A stretch of DNA of 14,967 nt, from NCBI RefSeq assembly GCF_938045595.1, contig NZ_CALIBB010000117.1, positions 1 through 14,967 on the forward strand. Reading direction: 5' to 3'. The position numbers and the translations under genes are program-made. Positions 6,468-13,358 of the stretch are shown one piece after another. Position 1 is the stretch's first letter. Each line of letters starts with the position of its first letter. Origin of the DNA: an uncultured Campylobacter sp. (GTDB lineage Bacteria; Campylobacterota; Campylobacteria; Campylobacterales; Campylobacteraceae). The notes under the pieces are model-generated. The model saw only the letters and a list, made by a program, of their open reading frames with translations. It had not been told where the DNA came from and searched no databases.

Positions 6468-6890
6468 CTACAAAACCGAGATAAAAATTTTGATCTTGTC
6501 TCCGCCGTAAAACTCAAAATCCGTTCCAAACGCTCTTTTTAGTTCGCCGGCCTCAAAAAAGCTCCAAATTTTGCCCCAAAACTTTGCTACGTTTTGCGGC
6601 TCATTTGGGAAACTAAAAACGGCGTATTTGCCGCTTTTGATCTCCAAGGCTTCGTCGCTGCGGGGCACTTTGGTGCCGATAAATATATCGTAAAGCCCGT
6701 CGGCGCCGTCTTCGTAATTGTAATAGACGCCGTAAATCTCGCTCCGCCCGTCATAACACTCTTTCATAAATTTCGCCCACAGCGCGGGAATTTTGCCGCT
6801 TCCGCCTAGCTCGTCCGCGTTTTTCGTGCGGGCTTTTAGCCCGTAAATTTTAAATCCGTCTAAATATGAAATTTTGATTTTTTCGCTCAA
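6468..6890 (-). CDS. GyrI-like/AraC effector-binding domain protein
   Basis: 140 aa, a single-domain protein of the GyrI-like (SOUL/BRE fold) small-molecule-binding superfamily. The order of conserved elements fits: an N-terminal strand with FKIYGLKAR, the ALWAKFM helix (about 36-42), IYGVYYNYED (52-61), YDIFIGTKV (67-75), KSGKYAVFSF (85-94), a W-rich helix (FWGKIWSFF) and a terminal strand pair ending IKIFISVL. Members bind hydrophobic or cationic ligands, act as stand-alone effector domains, or inhibit gyrase (GyrI/SbmC). The role here is unknown. The start is a TTG, 15 bases after the tkt stop, with AAAGGG upstream; no ATG exists near the N-terminus. It is probably the last gene of the ispA-tkt transcript. 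Confidence 0.8.
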   Translation of the reverse strand: MSEKIKISYLDGFKIYGLKARTKNADELGGSGKIPALWAKFMKECYDGRSEIYGVYYNYEDGADGLYDIFIGTKVPRSDEALEIKSGKYAVFSFPNEPQNVAKFWGKIWSFFEAGELKRAFGTDFEFYGGDKIKIFISVL

Positions 6891-6905
6891 ATTTTACCCT
6901 TTTCG

Positions 6906-8834
6906 CTACTGCTCTAAAAGCTCTTTGGCCTGCTTTGCGATCGCGACGTCGGTGAAGCCGAAAAGCTTAAATAGCTCGTTTGCGTTGCCGCTTTCGCCGA
7001 AGCTTTGCATGCCGTGTACCGCGTCTGCAAATTTATACCATTCAAGCGCGCTTGCGGCCTCGACGGCTAAAATTTTAGTTTGCGGCTCTAGGATTTGCGC
7101 CAAATAATCTGCGCCCTGCTCGCACAAAAGCTCGAAGCACGGCGCGCTTACGACGTTTGCGCCGATGCCTTGCTCTTGCAGGATCGCCGCCGCTTTTAGG
7201 CAGAGCGAGACTTCGCTGCCGCTTGCGATGAGCGTGATTTGCGCCTCTTTGCTCTGCCTTAGCAGATACGCGCCGTTTTGCACGTCGCCCAAAACCGCCT
7301 TAGGCAGCGGCTCAAGCCCCTGACGCGAGCAGACGAACGCCGCGGGGGCATTCAGGGCAAGCGCCGTGCGCCAGCATTTTACGTTTTCGTTGCCGTCCGC
7401 GGGGCGGAAGGTGTAGAAGTCTGGCATCGCGCGGAAGGTGCTAAGCTGCTCGATAGGCTCGTGCGTCGGCCCGTCCTCGCCCACGCCGATGCTGTCGTGC
7501 GTGAAGACGAAATAGTGTCGCAAACCCATCAGTGCCGCGAGCCGAGCGCCCGTTTTGAGATAGTCGCTAAAGATGAAAAACGTCGCGCTAAACGGGATGA
7601 AAAGCCCGTACCTCGCAAAAGCGTTGCCGATCGCCGCCATCGCGTGCTCGCGGATGCCGAAGTGTAAATTTTTGCCGCACGGAAAGTCGCCGCCGCCTTT
7701 TAGCTCGGTCTTATTCGACGCCGCCAAATCGGCGCTTCCGCCCAAAAAGCCGGGCACCGCGTTTGCGATGGCGTTTAAAATTTTACCGTTGCTATCGCGC
7801 GTGGCGACCTTAAGCCCGCTAAAATCGGGAAATTCTATCTTGCTAAAGTCGGGATTTAAAAGCTCGTTTAGAAGCGCTCTTTTTTCATCGCTTAGCTTCG
7901 CAAGCTTCTCCTTCCAAAGCCGCTCCTCCAAATCGCCCCTCTCAACCGCAGCGCGCGTTTCAAAAAGCACGTCCTCGCTTACGACGAAGCTTTGGGCTGA
8001 ATCAAAGCCCAGGCTTTGCTTAGCGCGCGCAAGCAGCTCCTCTCCAAGCGGCGCGCCGTGCGTCTTGGCCGTGCCCTCAAGCTCTAGCGCCCCCTTGCCG
8101 ATCGTGGTGTTTGCGATGATGAGGTAGGGTTTGGTTTTGTTTTTGACCTCGTCAAGGACAAATTCTATCTGATCGAAATTATGCCCGTCGATGCGCGCGA
8201 CCTCAAAGCCTTGCGCTTCAAATCGCACTTTTACGTCCTCAAACCACGCGATATCGGTGCTGCCGTCGATCGTGATGCCGTTAGAATCATAGATTATCGT
8301 GAGATTATCGAGGTTGTGTCTGCCCGCAAGCGCGCACGCTTCGTAGCTGATGCCCTCCTGCAGATCGCCGTCGCCGCAGAAGCAATAGACGCGGTGATCG
8401 ATAATCTCGTTTCCTTCCTCGTTGAGCAGATGCGCGGCGTATTTCGCGGCCATCGCAAATCCGACTGCGTTTGCGACGCCCTGACCGAGCGGTCCGGTAG
8501 CGATCTCGACGCCTGGGGTAGTGATCTCCGGGTGGCCCGGGGTTTTGGAGTGCAGGCGTCTGAAACTTTTCAGATCGTCCATGCTCAAATCGTATCCGCT
8601 AAGATAGAGGTAGCTATACACGAGCGCGCTTGCGTGCCCGCCCGAGAATACGACGCGGTCGCGGTTCAGCCACGCGGGATTTTTGGGGTTGTGGCGGACC
8701 TTGCTCATAAAGACGCTCATTACGTCGCTTAGCCCCATCGGCGTGCCGGGATGGCCTGAGTTGGCGCTTTGGATCATATCCGCGCTTAGAAATTTGATCG
8801 TGTTTGAAATTTTACTTAGCTGCTCGCTCGACAT
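6906..8834 (-). CDS. tkt: Transketolase
   Basis: 642 aa, close to the usual length. It transfers two-carbon ketol units between sugar phosphates in the non-oxidative pentose phosphate pathway, with thiamine diphosphate and Mg2+ or Ca2+. Visible sites include SGHPGTPMG (His28), GGHAS (His67), GHPE (His101), the ThDP/metal motif GDGDLQEG (154-161) with Asn185, GIREHAMA with catalytic Glu396, THDSIGVGEDGPTHEP (His446, His458) and RPADGNE. All three transketolase domains are present and intact. AAAGGATG sits before the ATG and overlaps the end of ispA, whose stop is three bases away, so the two are translationally close. In campylobacters, which lack complete glycolysis, this pathway supplies pentoses and erythrose 4-phosphate. 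Confidence 0.97.
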   Translation of the reverse strand: MSSEQLSKISNTIKFLSADMIQSANSGHPGTPMGLSDVMSVFMSKVRHNPKNPAWLNRDRVVFSGGHASALVYSYLYLSGYDLSMDDLKSFRRLHSKTPGHPEITTPGVEIATGPLGQGVANAVGFAMAAKYAAHLLNEEGNEIIDHRVYCFCGDGDLQEGISYEACALAGRHNLDNLTIIYDSNGITIDGSTDIAWFEDVKVRFEAQGFEVARIDGHNFDQIEFVLDEVKNKTKPYLIIANTTIGKGALELEGTAKTHGAPLGEELLARAKQSLGFDSAQSFVVSEDVLFETRAAVERGDLEERLWKEKLAKLSDEKRALLNELLNPDFSKIEFPDFSGLKVATRDSNGKILNAIANAVPGFLGGSADLAASNKTELKGGGDFPCGKNLHFGIREHAMAAIGNAFARYGLFIPFSATFFIFSDYLKTGARLAALMGLRHYFVFTHDSIGVGEDGPTHEPIEQLSTFRAMPDFYTFRPADGNENVKCWRTALALNAPAAFVCSRQGLEPLPKAVLGDVQNGAYLLRQSKEAQITLIASGSEVSLCLKAAAILQEQGIGANVVSAPCFELLCEQGADYLAQILEPQTKILAVEAASALEWYKFADAVHGMQSFGESGNANELFKLFGFTDVAIAKQAKELLEQ

Positions 8835-8837
8835 TTT

Positions 8838-9689
8838 TCATCCTTTCAGGTATTTTTCTATCAAATTTAAAACCAAATCGCGTAGGCTTGCGTCATAGCC
8901 GCTCATCGCGCCATTTACCTCGTCTATTAGGCGCTGCTTGTAGCTTCTAGCGCCCGCAAGTCCGAGTAAATTTACGAAGGAATTTTTCGCGCCGTCCGCT
9001 CCTACGGGCTTGCCTGCGCTTGCTTCGTCGCCCGTGGCGTCGATGATATCATCCTCGATCTGAAATATGAGACCTAGCTTCAGTCCGATCTTATAAAGCT
9101 CATGCGCGAGCTCATCCTTTAACCCGCCGATTATGGCGCCTAGCTCAAACGCCGCTGCGATGAGCGCGCCCGTTTTATGCAGATGCAAAAACTCAAGCTC
9201 GCTTTGCTTTAACGGACTGTTTTCAAAATGGCAATCGATCGCCTGACCGAGCACCATGCCGCTGCTGCCTGCGTTTCGCGCTAGAGTTTTAATGCATTTT
9301 ATCTTGATCTCGTCGCTTAGGTTCGCGCTCGCGGCGATCAAAAACGCGTCGGTATTTAGCGCGTCGCCCACCAAAATCGCCGTGACCTCGTCGTATTTTT
9401 TATGCAGGCTCGGCCGTCCGCGGCGCAGATCCGCATCGTCCATCGCGGGCAGATCGTCGTGGATAAGCGAGTAGGTGTGGATCATCTCAAGCGCCATCGC
9501 GATCGCCAGCGCACCTTCAAAGCGTCGCTCATCCACTGCCGAAACGACGCCTAGCAGTAGCTGCGCGCGAAAATGCTTGCCGCCCGCTTGCAGTATGTAA
9601 TTGAGCGCCTCCTCGAAATACGGATGAAAGCTAGACGCCTTCAGCTCGTTGCGCTTCAAGTAATCTTTAAATTTTTCTAAAATATCCAT
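8838..9689 (-). CDS. ispA: (2E,6E)-farnesyl diphosphate synthase (polyprenyl synthetase)
   Basis: 283 aa. It condenses isopentenyl diphosphate with dimethylallyl/geranyl diphosphate to make farnesyl diphosphate for undecaprenyl and quinone side chains. GGKHFR (36-41) binds IPP. The first Asp-rich motif is DDLPAMDD (78-85), with the DDx4D spacing of bacterial FPP synthases. RRGRPSLH follows, then KTGALIAAAFELGAI, and the second Asp-rich motif EDDIID (212-217) precedes GKPVGAD. The chosen ATG has AGGTAGGAT just upstream. The frame is open for 92 more codons upstream, but that stretch is R/S/K/C-rich with no family similarity and is noncoding in my view. It leads directly into tkt with a three-base gap. 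Confidence 0.95.
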   Translation of the reverse strand: MDILEKFKDYLKRNELKASSFHPYFEEALNYILQAGGKHFRAQLLLGVVSAVDERRFEGALAIAMALEMIHTYSLIHDDLPAMDDADLRRGRPSLHKKYDEVTAILVGDALNTDAFLIAASANLSDEIKIKCIKTLARNAGSSGMVLGQAIDCHFENSPLKQSELEFLHLHKTGALIAAAFELGAIIGGLKDELAHELYKIGLKLGLIFQIEDDIIDATGDEASAGKPVGADGAKNSFVNLLGLAGARSYKQRLIDEVNGAMSGYDASLRDLVLNLIEKYLKG

Positions 9690-10051
9690 CGATCCTACCT
9701 TGCGGTTTTGATTTGCTCTGCTTGGGCGCGCCCTTGACGAATGCAAATTCGCGCCCTTCGAATGCCTTTTCGTCGCGCAGCTTAGACTTTGCTGTCGCGA
9801 GCCGTTTGTACGTCGCGTAGAAGTAATCATGCCGCTTAAAATTTTAAATTTTAATTTCCCTAGCTTTACGCAGTGCGCGAGGCGAAGGATGCTCCGCTTT
9901 TTTGAGCCGCATCTTACGCTCGATTTGCTCGCGGATGTCGCGCAACGGCTCGCCTTGCTTTGCATTTAAGCTGCGCTAGCTAAATTTTACTTTGCGCCGC
10001 AGTGTAGCAGCCTGCCGAAATTTTAGAATTTGTCCTCGTGCCGCCCGTTAA

Positions 10052-10098
10052 ATTTGACTGATTTACTAAGGTTAAAATTTAATAACCTAGCGTCAAAT
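10052..10098. repeat. Nested inverted repeat in the ybaB-ispA gap
   Basis: ATTTGAC (10052-10058) pairs with GTCAAAT (10092-10098), and within it AGGTTA (10069-10074) pairs with TAACCT (10083-10088) around AAATTTAA. The inner loop is lopsided (10 against 3 bases). It could be an operator-like dyad or a leader hairpin for ispA on the minus strand. AT-rich sequence makes chance pairing more likely. Confidence 0.3.
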
Positions 10099-10163
10099 CA
10101 AACAAGTTTCACTTTATGTAAGCTACACCGCCACAAAAATCTAAATTTAACTTGTCGCCTTAT

Positions 10164-10242
10164 AAAATAGGGCTTCATTTAGTTCGCTACAGAAACCGCT
10201 CGCTAGGCGGGAAGTAGTCGCCCTCTCTAAAAAGCCTATTTT
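10164..10242. repeat. 79-base multi-stem palindrome downstream of ybaB, candidate ncRNA or terminator
   Basis: AAAATAGGGCTT (10164-10175) pairs with AAGCCTATTTT (10232-10242) over 11 bp with one bulged G. Inside, CGCTAC (10185-10190) pairs with GTAG-T-CG (10214-10220) and CCGC (10196-10199) with GCGG (10207-10210). An alternative fold pairs AGGGC (10169-10173) with GCCCT (10220-10224). It starts 19 bases after the ybaB stop on the minus strand, ending there in TATTTTATA, so it may end ybaB transcription. The nested GC arm is more than a terminator needs. Confidence 0.4.
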
Positions 10243-10261
10243 CACCATTTTTGAACTACGC

Positions 10262-10591
10262 TTAGCCCTTATTGCCAAGCAGATCACCTAGGCCGCCGAG
10301 CCCTCCTAGCATGGACGCTGCGGCGCCTTTCTTTTCATTTTCGACGAGTTTTATCGCGTCGCCTATCGCCGAAATTAGCAGGATCTGCAAGCTCTCTTTG
10401 TCGTTAAAAAGACTATCGTCGATGCTTAGATCAAGCACCTCACCCGCGCCGTTTAGCCTGATGGCGACCATGCCCGCGCCCGATTTTACGGTAAATTCCT
10501 TGCGCGCATTCTCCTCCTCGATCTGCTTAGCCTTGGCCTGCATTTGATCGAGCATCTGCCCCATTTTCGAAAAATCCATTCCCTCAAACAT
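10262..10591 (-). CDS. ybaB: YbaB/EbfC family nucleoid-associated protein
   Basis: 109 aa, the usual size. The pattern is MFEGMDFSKMGQML followed by a Gln/Lys/Glu-rich helix (about 14-32), a central sheet (EFTVKSGAGMVAIRLNGAGEVLDLSID) and a C-terminal helix (LLISAIGDAIKLVENEKK), with a Gly/Leu-rich tail. YbaB/EbfC proteins form tweezer-like dimers that bind DNA and coat the nucleoid. The ATG at 10591 is preferred over an adjacent upstream TTG because AAAGGA is correctly spaced for it. In C. jejuni the homologue directly follows murE; here several genes separate them. It is divergent from the gene at 10796. Confidence 0.92.
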   Translation of the reverse strand: MFEGMDFSKMGQMLDQMQAKAKQIEEENARKEFTVKSGAGMVAIRLNGAGEVLDLSIDDSLFNDKESLQILLISAIGDAIKLVENEKKGAAASMLGGLGGLGDLLGNKG

Positions 10592-10795
10592 CAAAAATCC
10601 TTTAAATTTTGGCTATTTTAGCAAATTTAAGCTAAATTTAGCGTTTGACTTGGCGCGCGAGTTTTGTGCTTGGCTTTGATTTTGCGGCGGGTGCGGGCAG
10701 TCAAAAAACGCTTAAATTTAGCTTGGGCGGGTAAAATTTAAATAAGAGGCGCCGCTAAAGCTCGGCGATGAAATTTGTTTTAAAAGGAGCTAAAA
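10592..10795. promoter_or_regulatory. Divergent intergenic region between ybaB and the DUF4259-like gene
   Basis: Both flanking genes start from this 204-bp AT-rich gap, so it should hold promoters in both directions. AAAGGA lies before ybaB and AAAAGGAG before the plus-strand gene. A TAAAAT at about 10731-10736 could be a plus-strand -10. No operator-like dyad was evident. Confidence 0.35.
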
Positions 10796-11161
10796 ATGGG
10801 CGATTGGGGTTACAAAGCGTACGAAAACGACGAGGCGGCGGACTGGTTCGCGAGATTTTGGGAGAGTAAAAATTTTGATCTGCTGCAAAGCACGGCGGCG
10901 AATTTCGATCCGAAAAATGAAAACTATGACGAAATCAGGGCGGTCGCGCATGTTTTGGAGCGTTTCGGTTCGCCGTATGCGTGTCCGTCGGATTTTTTAG
11001 ATAAATTGCGACCGACTATCCGAAAAGTCGTTACGATTTTGGAAAATATGATCGACCCGCCAAGCGACGAATGGGCTTTTCTTGAAATTTGGGAAAACTC
11101 GCCGCAGATAATAGACGAAGTTAAGCGACAAATCGCGGAGTTGAAAGAGCATTTAAAGTAG
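10796..11161 (+). CDS. DUF4259-like small protein
   Basis: 121 aa. The N-terminus MGDWGYKAYENDEAADWF matches the G.WG....ND.A.DW signature of DUF4259 proteins, as I recall the family; its function is unknown. The rest is predicted to be mostly helical: a middle helix EIRAVAHVLERFG, then LRPTIRKVVTILENM and a C-terminal Lys/Glu-rich helix. There are no membrane segments or signal peptide, so it is probably cytosolic. A strong AAAAGGAG precedes the ATG. It is a lone plus-strand gene inside a minus-strand housekeeping cluster, which suggests a later insertion. Some DUF4259-type genes occur among accessory loci, but no toxin partner is visible here. Confidence 0.7.
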   Translation: MGDWGYKAYENDEAADWFARFWESKNFDLLQSTAANFDPKNENYDEIRAVAHVLERFGSPYACPSDFLDKLRPTIRKVVTILENMIDPPSDEWAFLEIWENSPQIIDEVKRQIAELKEHLK

Positions 11162-11559
11162 CGGACGAAGCGGTAAATTTGGCTTGCCGTAGAAATTTTA
11201 GCAGAGGCGCTAAATTTAAATCCGTTTTTAAAGAGCGCGCAAACTCGCGAGAAATTTTGCACGAAAATGGCTAGAATTCGAAATTTTATATCAATTTTTT
11301 AAGCGAAATAGGGTCGAAATTATGATTTTAAAATCGTCAAATTTCATGCTCGGAGCGATCTGAAATTTTAAGCGTACTCTCAAATTTTACGGCGGACGCG
11401 AGACGTAAAATTTCAAACCGCAGAAATTGACCGAGCCCTGCCGAAGCGGCGCATGCACGATAAGCGAGCAATTTAATTTCGCTCACAATCTATGAGGGGC
11501 AAAGCGATATCATTAAATTTGCGCTGCGGATTTTGGAATTTAGCCGCAAAATTCGCCGC
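11162..11559. other. 398-bp convergent gap, no gene seen
   Basis: AT-rich sequence between two converging genes with many AAATTT words. No frame with a ribosome site was found. The clear structure is the 10-bp inverted repeat at 11382-11413, which could end transcription in either direction. Confidence 0.5.
11382..11413. terminator. 10-bp perfect hairpin, possible bidirectional terminator
   Basis: AAATTTTACG (11382-11391) and CGTAAAATTT (11404-11413) are exact reverse complements around a 12-base GC-rich loop. The A/T-rich stem ends supply a short T run on each strand, as seen in bidirectional terminators between convergent genes. It lies about 220 bp after the plus-strand stop and 146 bp after the minus-strand stop, which is rather far. 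Confidence 0.35.
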
Positions 11560-12375
11560 CTACTCGTACGTACGTCCCATTTCGAGCAGTTCGCCGAGCA
11601 TTTCCCAGTCGCCGTGCACGGGCTCATCCTCGCCCGCGTGATCCATCAGGCCGCGCGCCCCGCACTCTAGCAGTGAAAACGGATCGAAATTATACCAGCC
11701 ATGCCCGCCTGACGAGACGATGCCGAAAAACTTGCTCTCGTCCGCAAGCTGTCCGCTAGCGCGCATCCTGCTAAGCTCCGCTAGCTGAAATTTTATAACC
11801 TCCGCGGAATACGCAAGCTCGTCGTGCTTATCTGCGGCCTCGAATTTTAAGGGCTCGTTCGTCTTTGGCTCCAAGGGCTCGCCTCGCGCTGCTTTTGCGG
11901 AGAGACTGTCGCTTGCGGTGATATAATTTTGCTCTTGCGTCTTGCTCTCGTCGTCTTTTAGATCGCCGTTCGTAAATTTTGTCTCGCTTAGCGCGGTTTT
12001 AAAATTTGTAGATCTGCTTTCGTCAAATTTTATCTCAAAGCCCTCCGGTAGGCAACGCATTATATCCGCAGCGGTTTTTGGCTCCTTCGCCGAACGAAAC
12101 GTATCGCCGCCCGCAGGCTCATCTTTGCAGAAGTGCGCAAGCTCGGGCGCTCGCTCTATCTCAAGCCACGCCTCGCTAGGCTCCGCCCTCTCGCTCTCAA
12201 ACGCCGCACTTAAAATTTCAAGCATTAGCTCTGCGCTAAAGGGTTCGCTGCCGCGTGCTTCAAGCAGCCTCAAAAGCGCGAGTAGATATGCGTCCAGCTC
12301 CTTGTTTGCGGCCCCGCTCGCTTCAAATTTTTCTACCGTTTCGCAGACGGCGCCATAAAATTCTTCGTAGTTCAA
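11560..12375 (-). CDS. Uncharacterised protein with C-terminal WYNFDPF/LECGARG domain
   Basis: 271 aa; I do not recognise the family. Three parts are visible: an acidic helical N-terminus (about 1-75, with ELDAYLLALLRLLEARG), a poorly ordered Glu/Lys/Thr/Ser-rich middle (about 85-180) and a compact C-terminal domain (about 185-271). The last carries FFGIVSSGGHGWYNFDPF, SLLECGARGLMD and a closing WEMLGELLEMGRTYE, which look like conserved motifs rather than linker. There is no signal peptide or membrane segment. The start is taken as TTG at 12375, nine bases after a good AAGGAG; the frame extends 38 codons upstream, but that part overlaps a hairpin and lacks a ribosome site. It is converging with the DUF4259-like gene and lies downstream of the 159-aa gene. 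Confidence 0.6.
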   Translation of the reverse strand: MNYEEFYGAVCETVEKFEASGAANKELDAYLLALLRLLEARGSEPFSAELMLEILSAAFESERAEPSEAWLEIERAPELAHFCKDEPAGGDTFRSAKEPKTAADIMRCLPEGFEIKFDESRSTNFKTALSETKFTNGDLKDDESKTQEQNYITASDSLSAKAARGEPLEPKTNEPLKFEAADKHDELAYSAEVIKFQLAELSRMRASGQLADESKFFGIVSSGGHGWYNFDPFSLLECGARGLMDHAGEDEPVHGDWEMLGELLEMGRTYE

Positions 12376-12442
12376 AGTTTGCTCCTTTTTTGCGGACCGG
12401 CAAGCGGCTATAACGGGCTGTTCGGAGTGAAATTTAGCGCGA

Positions 12443-12490
12443 ATTGTGCTTCTTGGCGCGCGGGTTCGGCAGCCCGTGCCTACGCACAAT
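12443..12490. repeat. Nested hairpin between the 159-aa and 271-aa genes
   Basis: ATTGTGC (12443-12449) pairs perfectly with GCACAAT (12484-12490). Inside, GCGCGGG pairs with CCCGTGC (one G-T pair) around TTCGGCAG. On the minus strand it lies between the stop of the 159-aa gene and the ribosome site of the 271-aa gene. It may be a terminator, an attenuator or an mRNA-processing hairpin that sets the two genes apart. No T-tract follows. Confidence 0.35.
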
Positions 12491-12513
12491 GTAGCAAAAC
12501 TCCGCGCAAAGAG

Positions 12514-12993
12514 TTAGCGCCTGTAGCCGTAAATTTTTAAGCTTTGCTCGCCCGACTCCATCTCAAATTTGCCCAGGTGCCCTAAATAGCGCGCTATGGC
12601 ATCGAGGTCTTGGCTCTTACGCCCTGGTGACAAAAGCACGCCGCGGCTTATGAAGTCGTAAAATTTTGCAAATTCTATGTATTCTATCTCGGCGTAGAGG
12701 GTGGGCTTTTCGCTCGTCGTGAGGCGCTGCGAGATGTAGTTTTCGCAGATGCCTTGCGCGTAGTCTTCGGCGGGTAGGGCGAATCTGATCTCGTTCACGC
12801 AGGAGCCGAAGAAATCATAAATTTCGCACTGCTGCGCGGGCGAGTCTTCGGCGCAGATAGCAGAAAAGAGCTTGCGCCATTTTGCGTCGCTCATAAAGCC
12901 GAAGCGAAACTCGGCTAGTTTTTTACCCAGCCGCGCTTTGTATTTTTCGTAGTGCTGCGGTGAGGCGAAAAGCTCCTCAAGGCGCGGTGCCAT
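12514..12993 (-). CDS. Uncharacterised 159-aa protein with KWRKLF motif
   Basis: 159 aa, mixed helix and sheet, no membrane segment. KWRKLFSAI (about 38-46), the EIRFALPAEDYAQGI stretch (68-82), AEIEYIEF (101-108) and a C-terminal LKIYGYR resemble, from memory, small DUF6678-type proteins of unknown function; this match is weak. The ATG lies one base after the panD stop (TAG-C-ATG) with no strong ribosome site of its own, so translation is probably coupled to panD. The tight spacing puts it in the murE-panD transcript. No link to pantothenate synthesis can be inferred from its sequence. Confidence 0.7.
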   Translation of the reverse strand: MAPRLEELFASPQHYEKYKARLGKKLAEFRFGFMSDAKWRKLFSAICAEDSPAQQCEIYDFFGSCVNEIRFALPAEDYAQGICENYISQRLTTSEKPTLYAEIEYIEFAKFYDFISRGVLLSPGRKSQDLDAIARYLGHLGKFEMESGEQSLKIYGYRR

Positions 12994-12994
12994 G

Positions 12995-13342
12995 CTATTT
13001 TATGATCTCGTTTCGCTCGTTTACCTGCACGATTTTTGGCTCAAAATCTCTCGCTTTTTTTGCGCTCATCTGTGCGTAAGCCACGATAATGACGACGTCG
13101 CCGATGCATACTTTTCGCGCAGCTGCGCCGTTTAGGCAGATCTCGCCCTTTTTCTCGCCGCGGATCACGTATGTAGCGAAGCGCTCGCCGTTATTGACGT
13201 TTAGGATTTCGACTTTTTGGTACTCGCAAAGCCCCGCAGCTTCGATGAGCTCGGGTCCGATCGTAATGGAGCCCACGTAGTTTAGGTTGGCGTCCGTCAC
13301 GCGCGCGCGGTGGATTTTGCTTGATAAAATTTCGATTTTCAT
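12995..13342 (-). CDS. panD: Aspartate 1-decarboxylase proenzyme
   Basis: 115 aa, usual length. PanD converts L-aspartate to beta-alanine for pantothenate and CoA. It is made as a proenzyme and cleaves itself at Gly-Ser to form a pyruvoyl group from the serine. The YVGSITI motif places this site at Gly24-Ser25. KIHRARVT before it, and GERFATYVIRGEKKGEICLNGAAAR with the catalytic Tyr (Tyr58) after it, are all typical. AAAGGACGG precedes the ATG, 16 bases after the murE stop. In many bacteria panD lies with panBC; here it is tied to murE instead. All active-site residues appear intact. Confidence 0.96.
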   Translation of the reverse strand: MKIEILSSKIHRARVTDANLNYVGSITIGPELIEAAGLCEYQKVEILNVNNGERFATYVIRGEKKGEICLNGAAARKVCIGDVVIIVAYAQMSAKKARDFEPKIVQVNERNEIIK

Positions 13343-13358
13343 CGGCCGTCCTTTAAAT

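Larger units (their letters stand above)
9690..10261. other. 572-bp gap between ybaB and ispA with nested hairpins, no gene seen
   Basis: In C. jejuni, as I recall, a PDZ-domain gene occupies this position; none is recognisable here. The ispA frame is open back to 9965 but reads as low-quality R/S/K/C-rich sequence. Two structured stretches stand out, at 10052-10098 and 10164-10242. A smaller plus-strand hairpin, GCG.AG/CT.CGC, followed by six Ts, occurs near 9882-9903. The ispA promoter or its 5' leader should lie here. Confidence 0.45.

Noticed and set aside
7278..8732. Long plus-strand frames opposite transketolase
   Set aside because: They are the reverse-strand shadow of a GC-rich intact gene, with no ribosome sites or motifs.
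9690..9965. 92-codon N-terminal extension of ispA
   Set aside because: Composition is R/S/K/C-rich without family similarity; the ATG at 9689 matches the family start and has a ribosome site.
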